Source: JALOAR01 sp041649415
GTDB lineage: Bacteria; Patescibacteriota; Minisyncoccia; UBA6257; Colwellbacteraceae
NCBI GenBank assembly: GCA_041649415.1
Contig: JBAZND010000002.1
Coordinates: 131,550-195,549, forward strand
DNA length: 64,000 nt
Direction of reading: 5' to 3'
Shown here: positions 1 to 7,102 of the stretch, in pieces
Position numbering within the stretch: the stretch's first letter is position 1
Layout of the letters: each line of letters begins with the position of its first letter
The notes under the pieces: model-generated
Databases searched by the model: none
What the model was told of the DNA's origin: nothing
Seen by the model: the letters and a program-made list of their open reading frames with translations, nothing else
Translations under genes and position numbers: made by a program

Positions 1-5
1 CGCAT
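1..5 (-). CDS. rplR: probable start of rplR (ribosomal protein L18), cut by window edge
   Basis: Only an ATG followed by two bases is visible on the minus strand, just after the rplF stop codon. In bacterial spc operons rplR directly follows rplF, so this is the expected start of L18. The call rests on gene order alone. Confidence 0.3.
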
Positions 6-6
6 A

Positions 7-558
7 TTACTTCCCTTCTTCGCTTCCGGCAACTTTCTTTCCGGCCTTTCGTCTAATGACCTCGTTTACATACATAATGCCTGTTCCTTTATACGGTTCC
101 GGCTTTTTAACGGCTCGAATTTTAGCGGCGATTTCACCTACAAGACGCTTGTCGGCCCCCGAAATTTTCAAGATATTCTTTTCAGTCGCAGCTTTGATTC
201 CTTCGGGAAGATTAAACTTTACCGGATGAGAGAAGCCAACATTTAAAACGACGGCGTTGTCCTCGATGTTTGCTCTATAACCTACTCCTTCAATTTTTAA
301 TTCTTTTACAAAATCCTCCATCGCGCCTTGCAAGGCGTTTGCAGCAAGCGCCCGCATAGTTCCCCAATTAGAACGAGCTTGCTTGTCGGAAGTTAAAACT
401 TCAAAAGAGAGAATATCTCCTTCTAATTTTGGGAGAACGCCTGGAAGAATTGGCACCTCAAGAACTCCGTTCTTTCCGGAGAATTTAATTACCGCTGCAT
501 TGATGTTTGTTTGCACGCTTTCGGGAATATTTATGATTTGCTTTCCGATTTTAGACAT
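7..558 (-). CDS. rplF: 50S ribosomal protein L6
   Basis: Large-subunit protein that binds 23S rRNA near the factor-binding site. The 183-residue product has normal length, with the two alpha/beta L6 repeats and the conserved C-terminal segment ending in PEPYKGTGI plus a basic tail. It starts with ATG and follows rpsH by 9 nt in the spc part of the ribosomal operon, with no promoter between. No anomaly seen; identification is secure. Confidence 0.97.
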   Translation of the reverse strand: MSKIGKQIINIPESVQTNINAAVIKFSGKNGVLEVPILPGVLPKLEGDILSFEVLTSDKQARSNWGTMRALAANALQGAMEDFVKELKIEGVGYRANIEDNAVVLNVGFSHPVKFNLPEGIKAATEKNILKISGADKRLVGEIAAKIRAVKKPEPYKGTGIMYVNEVIRRKAGKKVAGSEEGK

Positions 559-567
559 GAATAATTA

Positions 568-948
568 CTACCAAATTTCAAGCAAGACTTCTCCGCCAAT
601 TTTAGATTTTCTAGCTTCGGTCCCCGTCATTACTCCTTCGGGGGTCGTCACAAAATAATCACCATAACCTTGCTTTGACGGACGCAATGATTTGTATCCG
701 ACATAGACTCTCTTGGAAGGATGACTCACTATCCGGATGTCCCTAATTTTCGGCTTTTCATCAGCATATTTAATGGCGATGTCAATAATCTTTTTAACGC
801 TTCTTCCTTTTTTTTCGGCAGACTCCAAATATCCTTCTTTAACGAGCGCTTCCGCTATTTCGTAATCAAGTCGGGCAAAAGGCACCTTAAGCCTCCTTTT
901 CTCGGAGAGGACGGCATTTTTTATTCTGGTGAGCATATTGATATACAT
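568..948 (-). CDS. rpsH: 30S ribosomal protein S8
   Basis: Small-subunit assembly protein binding the central domain of 16S rRNA. The MLTRIKNA segment near the N terminus and the C-terminal TTPEGVMTG...GGEVLLEIW motif are diagnostic. I chose the ATG at 946-948 (126 aa), which leaves 8 nt after the rpsN stop at 957. A TTG at 961-963 would add five residues and overlap rpsN; its VTLP extension resembles the usual N terminus, so that start is a real alternative. Neither start has a clear Shine-Dalgarno sequence. Confidence 0.93.
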   Translation of the reverse strand: MYINMLTRIKNAVLSEKRRLKVPFARLDYEIAEALVKEGYLESAEKKGRSVKKIIDIAIKYADEKPKIRDIRIVSHPSKRVYVGYKSLRPSKQGYGDYFVTTPEGVMTGTEARKSKIGGEVLLEIW

Positions 949-956
949 GGGAAGTG

Positions 957-1142
957 TTACCAAGAGGCTTTTTTAACGCCCGGGATCATTCCTTTTGAGG
1001 CAAGTTCTCTAAAGCAAATACGGCAAAGGCCGAAATCTCTGATATAGCCGTGTTTGCGTCCGCATTTAAAACAGCGATTTACGGTTCGCGTGCTGAATTT
1101 GGGTTTTTTCTTAGCTCTCGCTATTACTGATTCTTTGGCCAT
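957..1142 (-). CDS. rpsN: 30S ribosomal protein S14, zinc-binding type
   Basis: Short (61 aa) type-Z S14. The two CxxC pairs, CFKC and CRIC, form the zinc knuckle characteristic of the C+ form, and the RxFGLCRICFRELA block is strongly conserved. The protein binds the 16S rRNA head late in assembly. It lies between rplE (9 nt upstream) and rpsH in the standard spc order. Because the zinc ligands are intact, no zinc-independent paralogue is implied. Confidence 0.97.
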   Translation of the reverse strand: MAKESVIARAKKKPKFSTRTVNRCFKCGRKHGYIRDFGLCRICFRELASKGMIPGVKKASW

Positions 1143-1151
1143 GATGCAAAT

Positions 1152-1649
1152 TTAAGCAGTTACTAATGGTATTCCTTTTTCTTTGAAGAAATCAATGGCT
1201 TCTTTCCGGCTTAATCCCTCCGTAACAAGCGTGACTTCAAGACCAAAAGTCACCCTTGAAGACTCGGGGTTTGCTTCCGGAAAGACGAATTGATCTTTGA
1301 AGCCGATGCTTAAATTGCCCGCTCCATCAACCTTACTTTCCGATATTCCCCTAAAGTCCCTGACGCGCGGAAGAACGGCTTCGGATAATTTAACGAAGAA
1401 ATTTTCTTTTCTTTTTCCGCGGAGCGTGGCAACGATGCCCACGACGTCATTTTGTCTGACTTTAAATCCGGCGACAGATTTTTTCGCTTTTCTTACGGCC
1501 GGTCTTTGGCCGACGATCATTGAGAGTTCGGAGATGACTTCCGGAAGGATTTTTTCTTCAAACTGAGCGTTCATGCCGCGCATTTTCCCGACTCCCACGG
1601 AAACGACAATCTTGAAAAGGCTATTCAGTTTTTTTTCTGTTTTTTTCAT
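1152..1649 (-). CDS. rplE: 50S ribosomal protein L5, short N terminus
   Basis: L5 binds 5S rRNA and sits in the central protuberance. The protein has 165 residues against about 180 in most bacteria. It begins close to the KIVVSVGVG strand, so most of the usual N-terminal helix (about 20-25 residues) is missing. The rest is normal: GQRPAVRKAKKSVAGFKVR, the RDFRGIS block and the C-terminal EAIDFFKEKGIP. Starts at ATG, 7 nt after the rplX stop. No upstream in-frame start restores the helix without overlapping rplX. Confidence 0.96.
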   Translation of the reverse strand: MKKTEKKLNSLFKIVVSVGVGKMRGMNAQFEEKILPEVISELSMIVGQRPAVRKAKKSVAGFKVRQNDVVGIVATLRGKRKENFFVKLSEAVLPRVRDFRGISESKVDGAGNLSIGFKDQFVFPEANPESSRVTFGLEVTLVTEGLSRKEAIDFFKEKGIPLVTA

Positions 1650-1656
1650 GCTGGCT

Positions 1657-1962
1657 TTAGAATTTTCCCTTGCATTTCTTGCAAACTCTTTGTTTTTTGT
1701 CTTCTGTGACGGAGAAGCCTATCCTTGACGGCTTATGACACGACGGACAAATAATCATAACGTTATTTACGGATACGGGTTGCGGAACGGAGATGATTTG
1801 GCCTTTCTCTCCTTGTTTTTTCGGCCGGATGGATTTTTTGACTTGATTCAGACCGTGAACAATAACTCTGCCGCTTTCGGGGAACACCAAATCAACCTTG
1901 CCGTTTTTGCCGCGGTCTTTGCCTTTCATAATCATTACGTTGTCTCCTTTTCTTATCTTCAT
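1657..1962 (-). CDS. rplX: 50S ribosomal protein L24
   Basis: Early 23S rRNA assembly protein. A KOW motif (IRKGDNVMIMKGKDRGKNGKV) opens the protein, and the C-terminal half carries a CPSC...CKKC zinc pair, a common but not universal L24 feature. I placed the start at the ATG 1960-1962 (101 aa), 4 nt after the rplN stop. A frame extension to 2004 would overlap rplN by 38 nt and adds non-homologous residues. Confidence 0.96.
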   Translation of the reverse strand: MKIRKGDNVMIMKGKDRGKNGKVDLVFPESGRVIVHGLNQVKKSIRPKKQGEKGQIISVPQPVSVNNVMIICPSCHKPSRIGFSVTEDKKQRVCKKCKGKF

Positions 1963-1966
1963 GATT

Positions 1967-2335
1967 TTAGACAATGTCTTCGGCGAGCGAAACGATTTTT
2001 TCAAAACCTTTTTCTTTAAGTTCGCGAGGAATAGGCCCGAATATGCGAGTTCCCACCGGCTCCTTCTTTACGTTTATGATAACGGCGGCGTTGTCGTCAA
2101 AGCGAACGTAAAGACCTCCCTTTCTCCTGAGGTTTGTTCGCGCGCGAACGATAACAGCTTTAACGATGTCTTTTTTCTTGATTGCTTTTCTCGGTTCGGC
2201 TACTTGGACAGAAGCTATGATCGTATCGCCCAATCGGGCAAATTTTTTACGACTACCGCCAAGAATGCGAAAACAGCGGACTGTTTTGGCTCCTGAATTA
2301 TCGGCAATTTTAATAACTGATCTTTCTTGAATCAT
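1967..2335 (-). CDS. rplN: 50S ribosomal protein L14
   Basis: 122-residue, full-length L14, which forms an intersubunit bridge with 16S rRNA helix 14. Conserved blocks include the N-terminal DNSGAKTVRCFRILGG and the C-terminal RIFGPIPRELKEKGFEKIVSLAEDIV. ATG start 3 nt after the rpsQ stop. Nothing unusual. Confidence 0.98.
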   Translation of the reverse strand: MIQERSVIKIADNSGAKTVRCFRILGGSRKKFARLGDTIIASVQVAEPRKAIKKKDIVKAVIVRARTNLRRKGGLYVRFDDNAAVIINVKKEPVGTRIFGPIPRELKEKGFEKIVSLAEDIV

Positions 2336-2338
2336 GAT

Positions 2339-2593
2339 TTATAAAAGTTTTCCTGTAACTCTCCAATTCTTCTCTTTAGAGAGAGGCCTTGTTTGTTCTA
2401 TGATAACCCTGTCCCCGACGTGGTAAGCGTTCTTTTCATCATGCGCTTTGAACTTTTTATTGATAATAAACTGCTTTCCATACTTTTCCGCCTTTCGCAC
2501 GCGCAAAACGGAGACCACAACAGTTTTCGCCATTTTATCAGAGACCACAACGCCTTCGAGTTTTCTTGTTTTTTTATCGGTATTTATAGTCAT
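2339..2593 (-). CDS. rpsQ: 30S ribosomal protein S17
   Basis: Oligonucleotide-binding-fold S17 (84 aa), a primary 16S rRNA binder. The motif GVVVSDKMAKTVVV and the C-terminal IEQTRPLSKEKNWRV are characteristic. The ATG at 2591-2593 lies one base after the rplP stop codon. The usual gene between rplP and rpsQ, rpmC (L29), is therefore absent from this operon; the junction leaves no space for it. Confidence 0.97.
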   Translation of the reverse strand: MTINTDKKTRKLEGVVVSDKMAKTVVVSVLRVRKAEKYGKQFIINKKFKAHDEKNAYHVGDRVIIEQTRPLSKEKNWRVTGKLL

Positions 2594-2594
2594 G

Positions 2595-3005
2595 TTACTT
2601 AACAACTACTTTGGTTTTAACGGGAAGCTTATGACCGGCGATGCGAAAGGCGGCTCTTGCAATGCTTTCGCTTACTCCATCCATCTCAAAAATAATCCGA
2701 CCTGGTTTTACCGGACAGACGTAATGGTCAACAGCTCCTTTGCCGGCACCCATGGTGACCTCCGGCGGTTTTTGAGTTATCGGCTTATCGGGGAAAATGC
2801 GGATCCAAATTTTGCCTTCCCTTTTAATGAAGTTTGAAAGTGCCTTTCTTGCCGCTTCAATCTGGGCAGAAGTGATCCATGACGAACCGAGCGATTGCAG
2901 GCCGTAAGAGCCAAAAGAAAGCTCCAAACCGCGCGTTTCAACTACTCTTTTAAGAGAGCGCCCCTTTTGCCATTTTCTATGTTTTACTTTCTTCGGTATC
3001 AGCAT
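2595..3005 (-). CDS. rplP: 50S ribosomal protein L16
   Basis: 136-residue L16, near the A-site tRNA elbow. The MLIPKKVKHRKWQKGR N terminus, the ITSAQIEAARKA segment and the MGAGKGAVDHYVCPVKPGRIIFE block identify it. ATG start 4 nt after the rpsC stop. The stop is followed one base later by rpsQ instead of rpmC. Confidence 0.98.
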   Translation of the reverse strand: MLIPKKVKHRKWQKGRSLKRVVETRGLELSFGSYGLQSLGSSWITSAQIEAARKALSNFIKREGKIWIRIFPDKPITQKPPEVTMGAGKGAVDHYVCPVKPGRIIFEMDGVSESIARAAFRIAGHKLPVKTKVVVK

Positions 3006-3009
3006 GTTT

Positions 3010-3711
3010 TTACTTATTTATTGCTCCCATGGTGGCGTCTTTATCTTTAAAAACCTCGCCTTTATAGACCCAGACTTTTATACCAATAGTTCCGTAAGTA
3101 GTAAAGGCGGTTGTCTCCCCATAATCAACATCTGCCCTAAGGGTAGTTAAAGGAAGACTTCCGGCGGTAAGCCATTCTGTTCTTGCGATTTCCGCTCCAT
3201 CCAAGCGTCCGCCCACTTTGATTTTTATACCTTTTACTCCTCTTGTCGCCATCGTTTCATCAAGATATTTTTTAATGGTTCTCCTAAATTTATAACGGCG
3301 TTCCAAATCGGAGGCGATATTTTCAGCGACAACTTGAGCTGATATTTCTCCTCTTGGTAATTCTGCGACGTTAAGACTTATGTTTGGAACCGATTCGTTA
3401 ATTTTATTCTTTTTTCTTAACTTAATAATTCCTCTTATGACTTCTTTATTTAAATCTTCTATGCCTTTTCCGCCGCGGCCAATGATAAGACCCGGTCGAG
3501 CGGCTTTAATAAATATTCGGTAAGCATTTGCTGTGCGTTCAATATTAATGCTGACAATTCCTGCTTGCGATAACTTTTTAGAAATGATGTTTCTTACGAG
3601 AACGTCCTCTTCAAGAAATCGTCTGGTTTTTTTGGCGTTGCCGATCCAACGAGAATTCCATCCCCTCAATATTCCTAGTCGCAATGAATTTGGTTTAATC
3701 TTGTGTCCCAT
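3010..3711 (-). CDS. rpsC: 30S ribosomal protein S3
   Basis: S3 lines the mRNA entry channel. The 233-residue protein carries the type-II KH domain with its GLIIGRGGKGI loop at about residues 75-85 and the C-terminal S3 domain including KGIKIKVGGRLDGAEIARTE. The ATG start is 5 nt after the rplV stop. Normal length, no irregularities. Confidence 0.98.
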   Translation of the reverse strand: MGHKIKPNSLRLGILRGWNSRWIGNAKKTRRFLEEDVLVRNIISKKLSQAGIVSINIERTANAYRIFIKAARPGLIIGRGGKGIEDLNKEVIRGIIKLRKKNKINESVPNISLNVAELPRGEISAQVVAENIASDLERRYKFRRTIKKYLDETMATRGVKGIKIKVGGRLDGAEIARTEWLTAGSLPLTTLRADVDYGETTAFTTYGTIGIKVWVYKGEVFKDKDATMGAINK

Positions 3712-3716
3712 TTTGT

Positions 3717-4268
3717 TTATACGGCTTTTCTTCTGAACATTCTCTTAATCGAGCCTTCAGTTTTTGTCGCTTTAACGTTTTCTTTTTTGATTTCTTTCTT
3801 TTCTTTTTTCTCCTGTTGCTCGGACTTCACCTCATTTTTCTCCCGAATGGTTTTTGGAGCTTTGGCGTGTTTACCCTCTTTTTTAGATTTCTTCACAGGT
3901 TTCGGTTCCGCGAGCGCAAACCGACCTTTTTTATCGGCGTTTTCAGCAAGCACTATTGTGACGTGAGAAAATTTTTTGAGTAAAGGTGTTGCCATACCTC
4001 TTGCACGAGGGAGCCATCGCTTCAATACCGGTCCTTCATCGGCTCGAATAGACTTAACATAGAGCTTATCGACGGAAATGTTCTTATTTTTCGCATTGGC
4101 GACAGCGCTGCGCAAGAGCTTTAAGATCGGACGCGCGGCGCGTTCTTTTCTAAACAAGAGCTGCGCCTCCGCGTCACCCGCAGAAAGACCCATAATAACG
4201 CGGATGACCGCTCGAACTTTCCTCGGAGCGATGTCTAGTCTATTCAATTTTGCCGTAATTTCCGTCAT
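3717..4268 (-). CDS. rplV: 50S ribosomal protein L22 with long charged C-terminal tail
   Basis: The first ~112 residues are a standard L22 (RKVRAVIRVIMGLSAGDAEAQL; beta hairpin RWLPRARGMATPLLKK that lines the exit tunnel). The remaining ~70 residues are low complexity, very rich in Lys and Glu, and end in RMFRRKAV. Usual L22 is about 110-115 aa, so this is a lineage extension. Such tails probably contact rRNA or the tunnel exit surface (inference). ATG start 5 nt after rpsS. Confidence 0.96.
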   Translation of the reverse strand: MTEITAKLNRLDIAPRKVRAVIRVIMGLSAGDAEAQLLFRKERAARPILKLLRSAVANAKNKNISVDKLYVKSIRADEGPVLKRWLPRARGMATPLLKKFSHVTIVLAENADKKGRFALAEPKPVKKSKKEGKHAKAPKTIREKNEVKSEQQEKKEKKEIKKENVKATKTEGSIKRMFRRKAV

Positions 4269-4273
4269 TTGCG

Positions 4274-4588
4274 TTATTTAGTCGCCGTTCCAGCGGCTGT
4301 AGTTGCGGCGGCAGCTCCTCTTTCGGCTTCTTTCTGAAGTTTTCCGCCATGACGAACAAACTTCTTTGTGGGCGCGAACTCGCCAAGTCTGTGTCCCACC
4401 ATCTCCTCTGTAACTTTAACCTCAACGAAGTTTTTCCCGGTGTGCACCATAAAAGCGCAGCCGACCATTTCCGGAGCGATTTCCGAAGACCGAGACCAAG
4501 TTTTGATGGGTGTTACTTTATCGGAAGCCAGCGCTTTTTTCAAAAGCTTTTTATCAACGTAAGGTCCTTTTTTTGCGCTTCGCGACAT
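4274..4588 (-). CDS. rpsS: 30S ribosomal protein S19
   Basis: S19 of the small-subunit head (104 aa). The N-terminal MSRSAKKGPYVDKKLLKK and the central GHRLGEFAPTKKFVRHG are diagnostic. A short Ala/Thr-rich tail of about 15 residues follows the conserved domain. ATG start, 5 nt after rplB. The context is the standard S10-type order. Confidence 0.97.
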   Translation of the reverse strand: MSRSAKKGPYVDKKLLKKALASDKVTPIKTWSRSSEIAPEMVGCAFMVHTGKNFVEVKVTEEMVGHRLGEFAPTKKFVRHGGKLQKEAERGAAAATTAAGTATK

Positions 4589-4593
4589 AGTGT

Positions 4594-5433
4594 TTATTTT
4601 CTGTGCTTTTTAATTCTCCTTTTGACTATAAGAGAGTTAGACCATTTTTTCTTATCCCTTGTTTTTCGGCCCCCCGTAATCTTACCCCAAGCGGTTTTCG
4701 GCTTTCTTGTTCCCCTTGGCTGACGGCCTTCACCGCCACCGTATGGATGGTCGCAAGGATTCATGGCTGTGCCTCTAACAGTCGGCCTAATACCCATACC
4801 TCTAACTCTGCCTGCCTTACCGATATTTACGAGCTGCCAATCGGGATTTGAGACTTGGCCAAGAGAAGCAAATCCGTCCCATAAAACTTTTCTTACTTCG
4901 CCCGAGGTCATTTTGAGATGAGTGAATCCAGCATCGTGCCCCTGCACTACTACGTATGAACCGGCAGAGCGAGCGAGTTGACCTCCTTTGCCGGGGTTGA
5001 TTTCCACATTGTGAACGATATAGCCCACGGGAACGTTTTTAAGCCTCATGCGATTTCCCGGATTAAGCGGCGCAGATTCGGCCACAAGCACCTTATCCCC
5101 TACTTTTACCTCTTTCGGAGCTAAAGCATATCTTCTTTCTCCATCTTTATAGAGAAGCTTCATTATAAAAGCCGTTCTGTAGGGATCATATTCCAACGTC
5201 TCAATTTTGGCGGGAATATTAATCTTATCAAGCGCGACAAAGTCAACTAACCGATATATTTTTTTATTGCCTCCGCCCTGATGGCGAACGGTAATGCGGC
5301 CTTGGTTGTTTCTCCCAGACTTGGTATTAATTTTCATCATAAGGTTCCTGTCAGGTTTGACGTTCGTCAAAACGCCGTAGTCGGGACTACTCATATGCCT
5401 TCTTGATGGAGTTGTCGGATTAAACTTTTTCAT
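4594..5433 (-). CDS. rplB: 50S ribosomal protein L2
   Basis: L2 is required for subunit joining and peptidyl-transferase activity. The ATG at 5431-5433 yields 279 aa starting MKKFNPTTPSRR, which aligns with the family N terminus. It overlaps the end of rplW by 14 nt, suggesting translational coupling. The catalytically important histidine lies within the C-terminal MNPCDHPYGGGEGRQPRG block. A TTG at 5463 would only add non-homologous residues. Confidence 0.97.
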   Translation of the reverse strand: MKKFNPTTPSRRHMSSPDYGVLTNVKPDRNLMMKINTKSGRNNQGRITVRHQGGGNKKIYRLVDFVALDKINIPAKIETLEYDPYRTAFIMKLLYKDGERRYALAPKEVKVGDKVLVAESAPLNPGNRMRLKNVPVGYIVHNVEINPGKGGQLARSAGSYVVVQGHDAGFTHLKMTSGEVRKVLWDGFASLGQVSNPDWQLVNIGKAGRVRGMGIRPTVRGTAMNPCDHPYGGGEGRQPRGTRKPKTAWGKITGGRKTRDKKKWSNSLIVKRRIKKHRK

Positions 5434-5656
5434 TAATGGTTTGTCCCGCTTTAAGAGCGACAATCGCCTTTTTGGTCTTACCTATACGCACTGTTCTCAC
5501 TGAAACGACATTTATCTTATGAGTCTTTTCAAGCGTCTTTTTAATTTCACTCTTATTGGCGTTTCGAACAACGTCAAAAACGTATTTATTTTCGTTTTTG
5601 AGAAGAGTGGCCTTCTCGGTAACGTGGGGGTGTTTTATGAGTCCTTTATGCGGCAT
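5420..5656 (-). CDS. rplW: 50S ribosomal protein L23
   Basis: Compact 78-residue L23 located at the tunnel exit, where it docks trigger factor and SRP. It has the LIKHPHVTEKATLL N terminus and the YVFDVVRNANKSEIKKTLEKTHKINVVSVRT core. It is shorter than the usual 95-100 aa because the C-terminal strand is trimmed. ATG start overlaps the end of rplD by 11 nt. Confidence 0.96.
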   Translation of the reverse strand: MPHKGLIKHPHVTEKATLLKNENKYVFDVVRNANKSEIKKTLEKTHKINVVSVRTVRIGKTKKAIVALKAGQTINEKV

Positions 5657-6269
5657 GGTAGTGATTTTCTATCGCATTAATCGCCTCTTTTTCAAGCAGC
5701 ACGTTTTTATAGCATAAAAGGTCATAGACGTTAAGCGACGCGGGACTTAAGCTTTTAATTTTCGGGATGTTAGCCGACGCTCTGTAAATATTTTTATTCC
5801 CGAGTGAAGGAATGATTAGAACGCTTTCTCCAAAAGGACGAATGAGATTTATGGCCAGTTTTGTTTTAGGTTCGGCAACTGCAATAGATTCCACGACTTT
5901 AAGTTCTCCATCATTAAGCTTCTTTGAGAGAGCGCTAAACACCGCTGCTTGTCTCATTTTTTTGTTAATCTTTACGGCAAAAATTTTCTCTTTTGTCGGT
6001 CCGTGAGCGACGCCGCCTCCTTTCCAAATTGGAGAACGGATTGAACCATGTCTTGCCCGACCGGTACCTTTTTGCCTCCACGGTTTTTTGCCTCCTCCGC
6101 GCACTTCTCCTCGCCCTTTCGTGTGCGCCAAGGGCTGCCGTGCATTTGCGAGTTGCGCGTCAAGTACTTGCCTCACCAAATCAGGATTCCACGGAGCGTT
6201 AAAAATCTTCTCCGAAAGTTCAATTTCTCCCGTCGCCTTGGCTGTATTGTCATAAAGTTCCACTTTCAT
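5646..6269 (-). CDS. rplD: 50S ribosomal protein L4
   Basis: L4 (207 aa) lines the exit tunnel and in many bacteria autoregulates the S10 operon. The tunnel loop GRGEVRGGGKKPWRQKGTG is intact. The ATG at 6267-6269 begins MKVELYDN, the usual first strand, 4 nt after the rplC stop; a longer frame to 6332 overlaps rplC and was rejected. Confidence 0.96.
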   Translation of the reverse strand: MKVELYDNTAKATGEIELSEKIFNAPWNPDLVRQVLDAQLANARQPLAHTKGRGEVRGGGKKPWRQKGTGRARHGSIRSPIWKGGGVAHGPTKEKIFAVKINKKMRQAAVFSALSKKLNDGELKVVESIAVAEPKTKLAINLIRPFGESVLIIPSLGNKNIYRASANIPKIKSLSPASLNVYDLLCYKNVLLEKEAINAIENHYHAA

Positions 6270-6273
6270 GGTT

Positions 6274-6699
6274 TTAGAGATAAATTTTGATTTTACTGCC
6301 GCGGGCGCCCGGGACGGAACCTTTAACGGCAAGCATTTTATTTTCTGCTAACCATTCAACAATCTCTATATTCTTTAAAGTTTTCCTGTCTCCTCCCATG
6401 CGGCCAGCCATTTTTCTTCCGGGAATAACGCGCTGCGGACCCGTAGGGCCCAAGGAGCCAGGAGCTCTGTGACGATTTTTTTGACCGTGAGTTTTCGGTC
6501 CGCCGGCAAATCCGTGTCGTTTGACGACACCTTGAAAACCCTTGCCTTTGGAAACACCAATAACCTTACTTAAAAAAGCGCCCTCTTTAAGCTCGTTTTT
6601 TTCAGGATTTTCAACAAATATCCATGTAACCGGATAAATGTCACTCTCTCTGAAAACCTGATCCATTTTAACTTTTCGGCCAATAATGGGACTGGTCAT
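6274..6699 (-). CDS. rplC: 50S ribosomal protein L3, internally shortened
   Basis: L3 reaches the peptidyl-transferase centre through its long loop. This protein has 141 residues against about 210. The N terminus (IIGRKVKMDQVF...YPVTWIFVE) is followed after a short linker by VSKGKGFQGVVKRHGF, so roughly 65-70 residues of the beta-barrel domain are missing. The catalytic-side loop is kept (GGPKTHGQKNRHRAPGS and RVIPGRKMAGRMGG). The reading frame is uninterrupted, so this is a true deletion. ATG start; an intergenic terminator lies upstream, so expression may depend on read-through from rpsJ. Confidence 0.95.
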   Translation of the reverse strand: MTSPIIGRKVKMDQVFRESDIYPVTWIFVENPEKNELKEGAFLSKVIGVSKGKGFQGVVKRHGFAGGPKTHGQKNRHRAPGSLGPTGPQRVIPGRKMAGRMGGDRKTLKNIEIVEWLAENKMLAVKGSVPGARGSKIKIYL

Positions 6700-6714
6700 T
6701 TTAGTTGGTAAACC

Positions 6715-6770
6715 CCGTAAAAAAATAGCCGAGATAGCCTCGGTTATTTTTGTCGGTTAGCTCGGCTATT
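6715..6770 (-). terminator. rho-independent terminator or attenuator between rpsJ and rplC
   Basis: A 10-bp inverted repeat (AATAGCCGAG at 6724-6733 and CTCGGCTATT at 6761-6770) is followed on the minus strand by a run of seven T. It sits in the 87-nt gap between rpsJ and rplC, where most bacteria have no terminator. It either ends the rpsL-rpsG-fusA-tuf-rpsJ transcript or acts as an attenuator for the downstream ribosomal genes. I see no good promoter between it and rplC. Confidence 0.75.
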
Positions 6771-6786
6771 CTTTCGCTTTCAGATA

Positions 6787-7092
6787 TTAAACCATTTTCA
6801 CCTCTATGTCTACCCCCGCCGGGAGGTTCAGGTCGGAGAGTGATTCCATGAGACGTTGGCTGGGATTTAAGATGTCAATGATTCTTTTGTGAACCCGAAG
6901 CTCAAACTGCTCCCGGCTGTTTTTATAGACAAATGACGACCGATTAACAGTATATTTTCTGAATTCCGTAGGTAACGGAATGGGTCCGATAATATCGGCG
7001 GCAGAGCGTTCCAGCACTTCAACTATCTGACGACAAGAGTTGTCTATCAGCCGCTGATCGTATGATTTGATTCTTAATCTCAGCTTATCCAA
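6787..7092 (-). CDS. rpsJ: 30S ribosomal protein S10 (TTG start)
   Basis: S10/NusE (101 aa), part of the small-subunit head and of the antitermination complex. It reads DKLRLRIKSYDQRLID at the start and GPIPLPTEFRKYTVNRSSFVYKNSREQFELRVHKRIIDI in the middle. The only usable start is TTG at 7090-7092: the frame is closed by a TAA three codons upstream. It begins 10 nt after the tuf stop, without a Shine-Dalgarno sequence. Confidence 0.95.
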   Translation of the reverse strand: MDKLRLRIKSYDQRLIDNSCRQIVEVLERSAADIIGPIPLPTEFRKYTVNRSSFVYKNSREQFELRVHKRIIDILNPSQRLMESLSDLNLPAGVDIEVKMV

Positions 7093-7102
7093 AACAGTTT
7101 AA

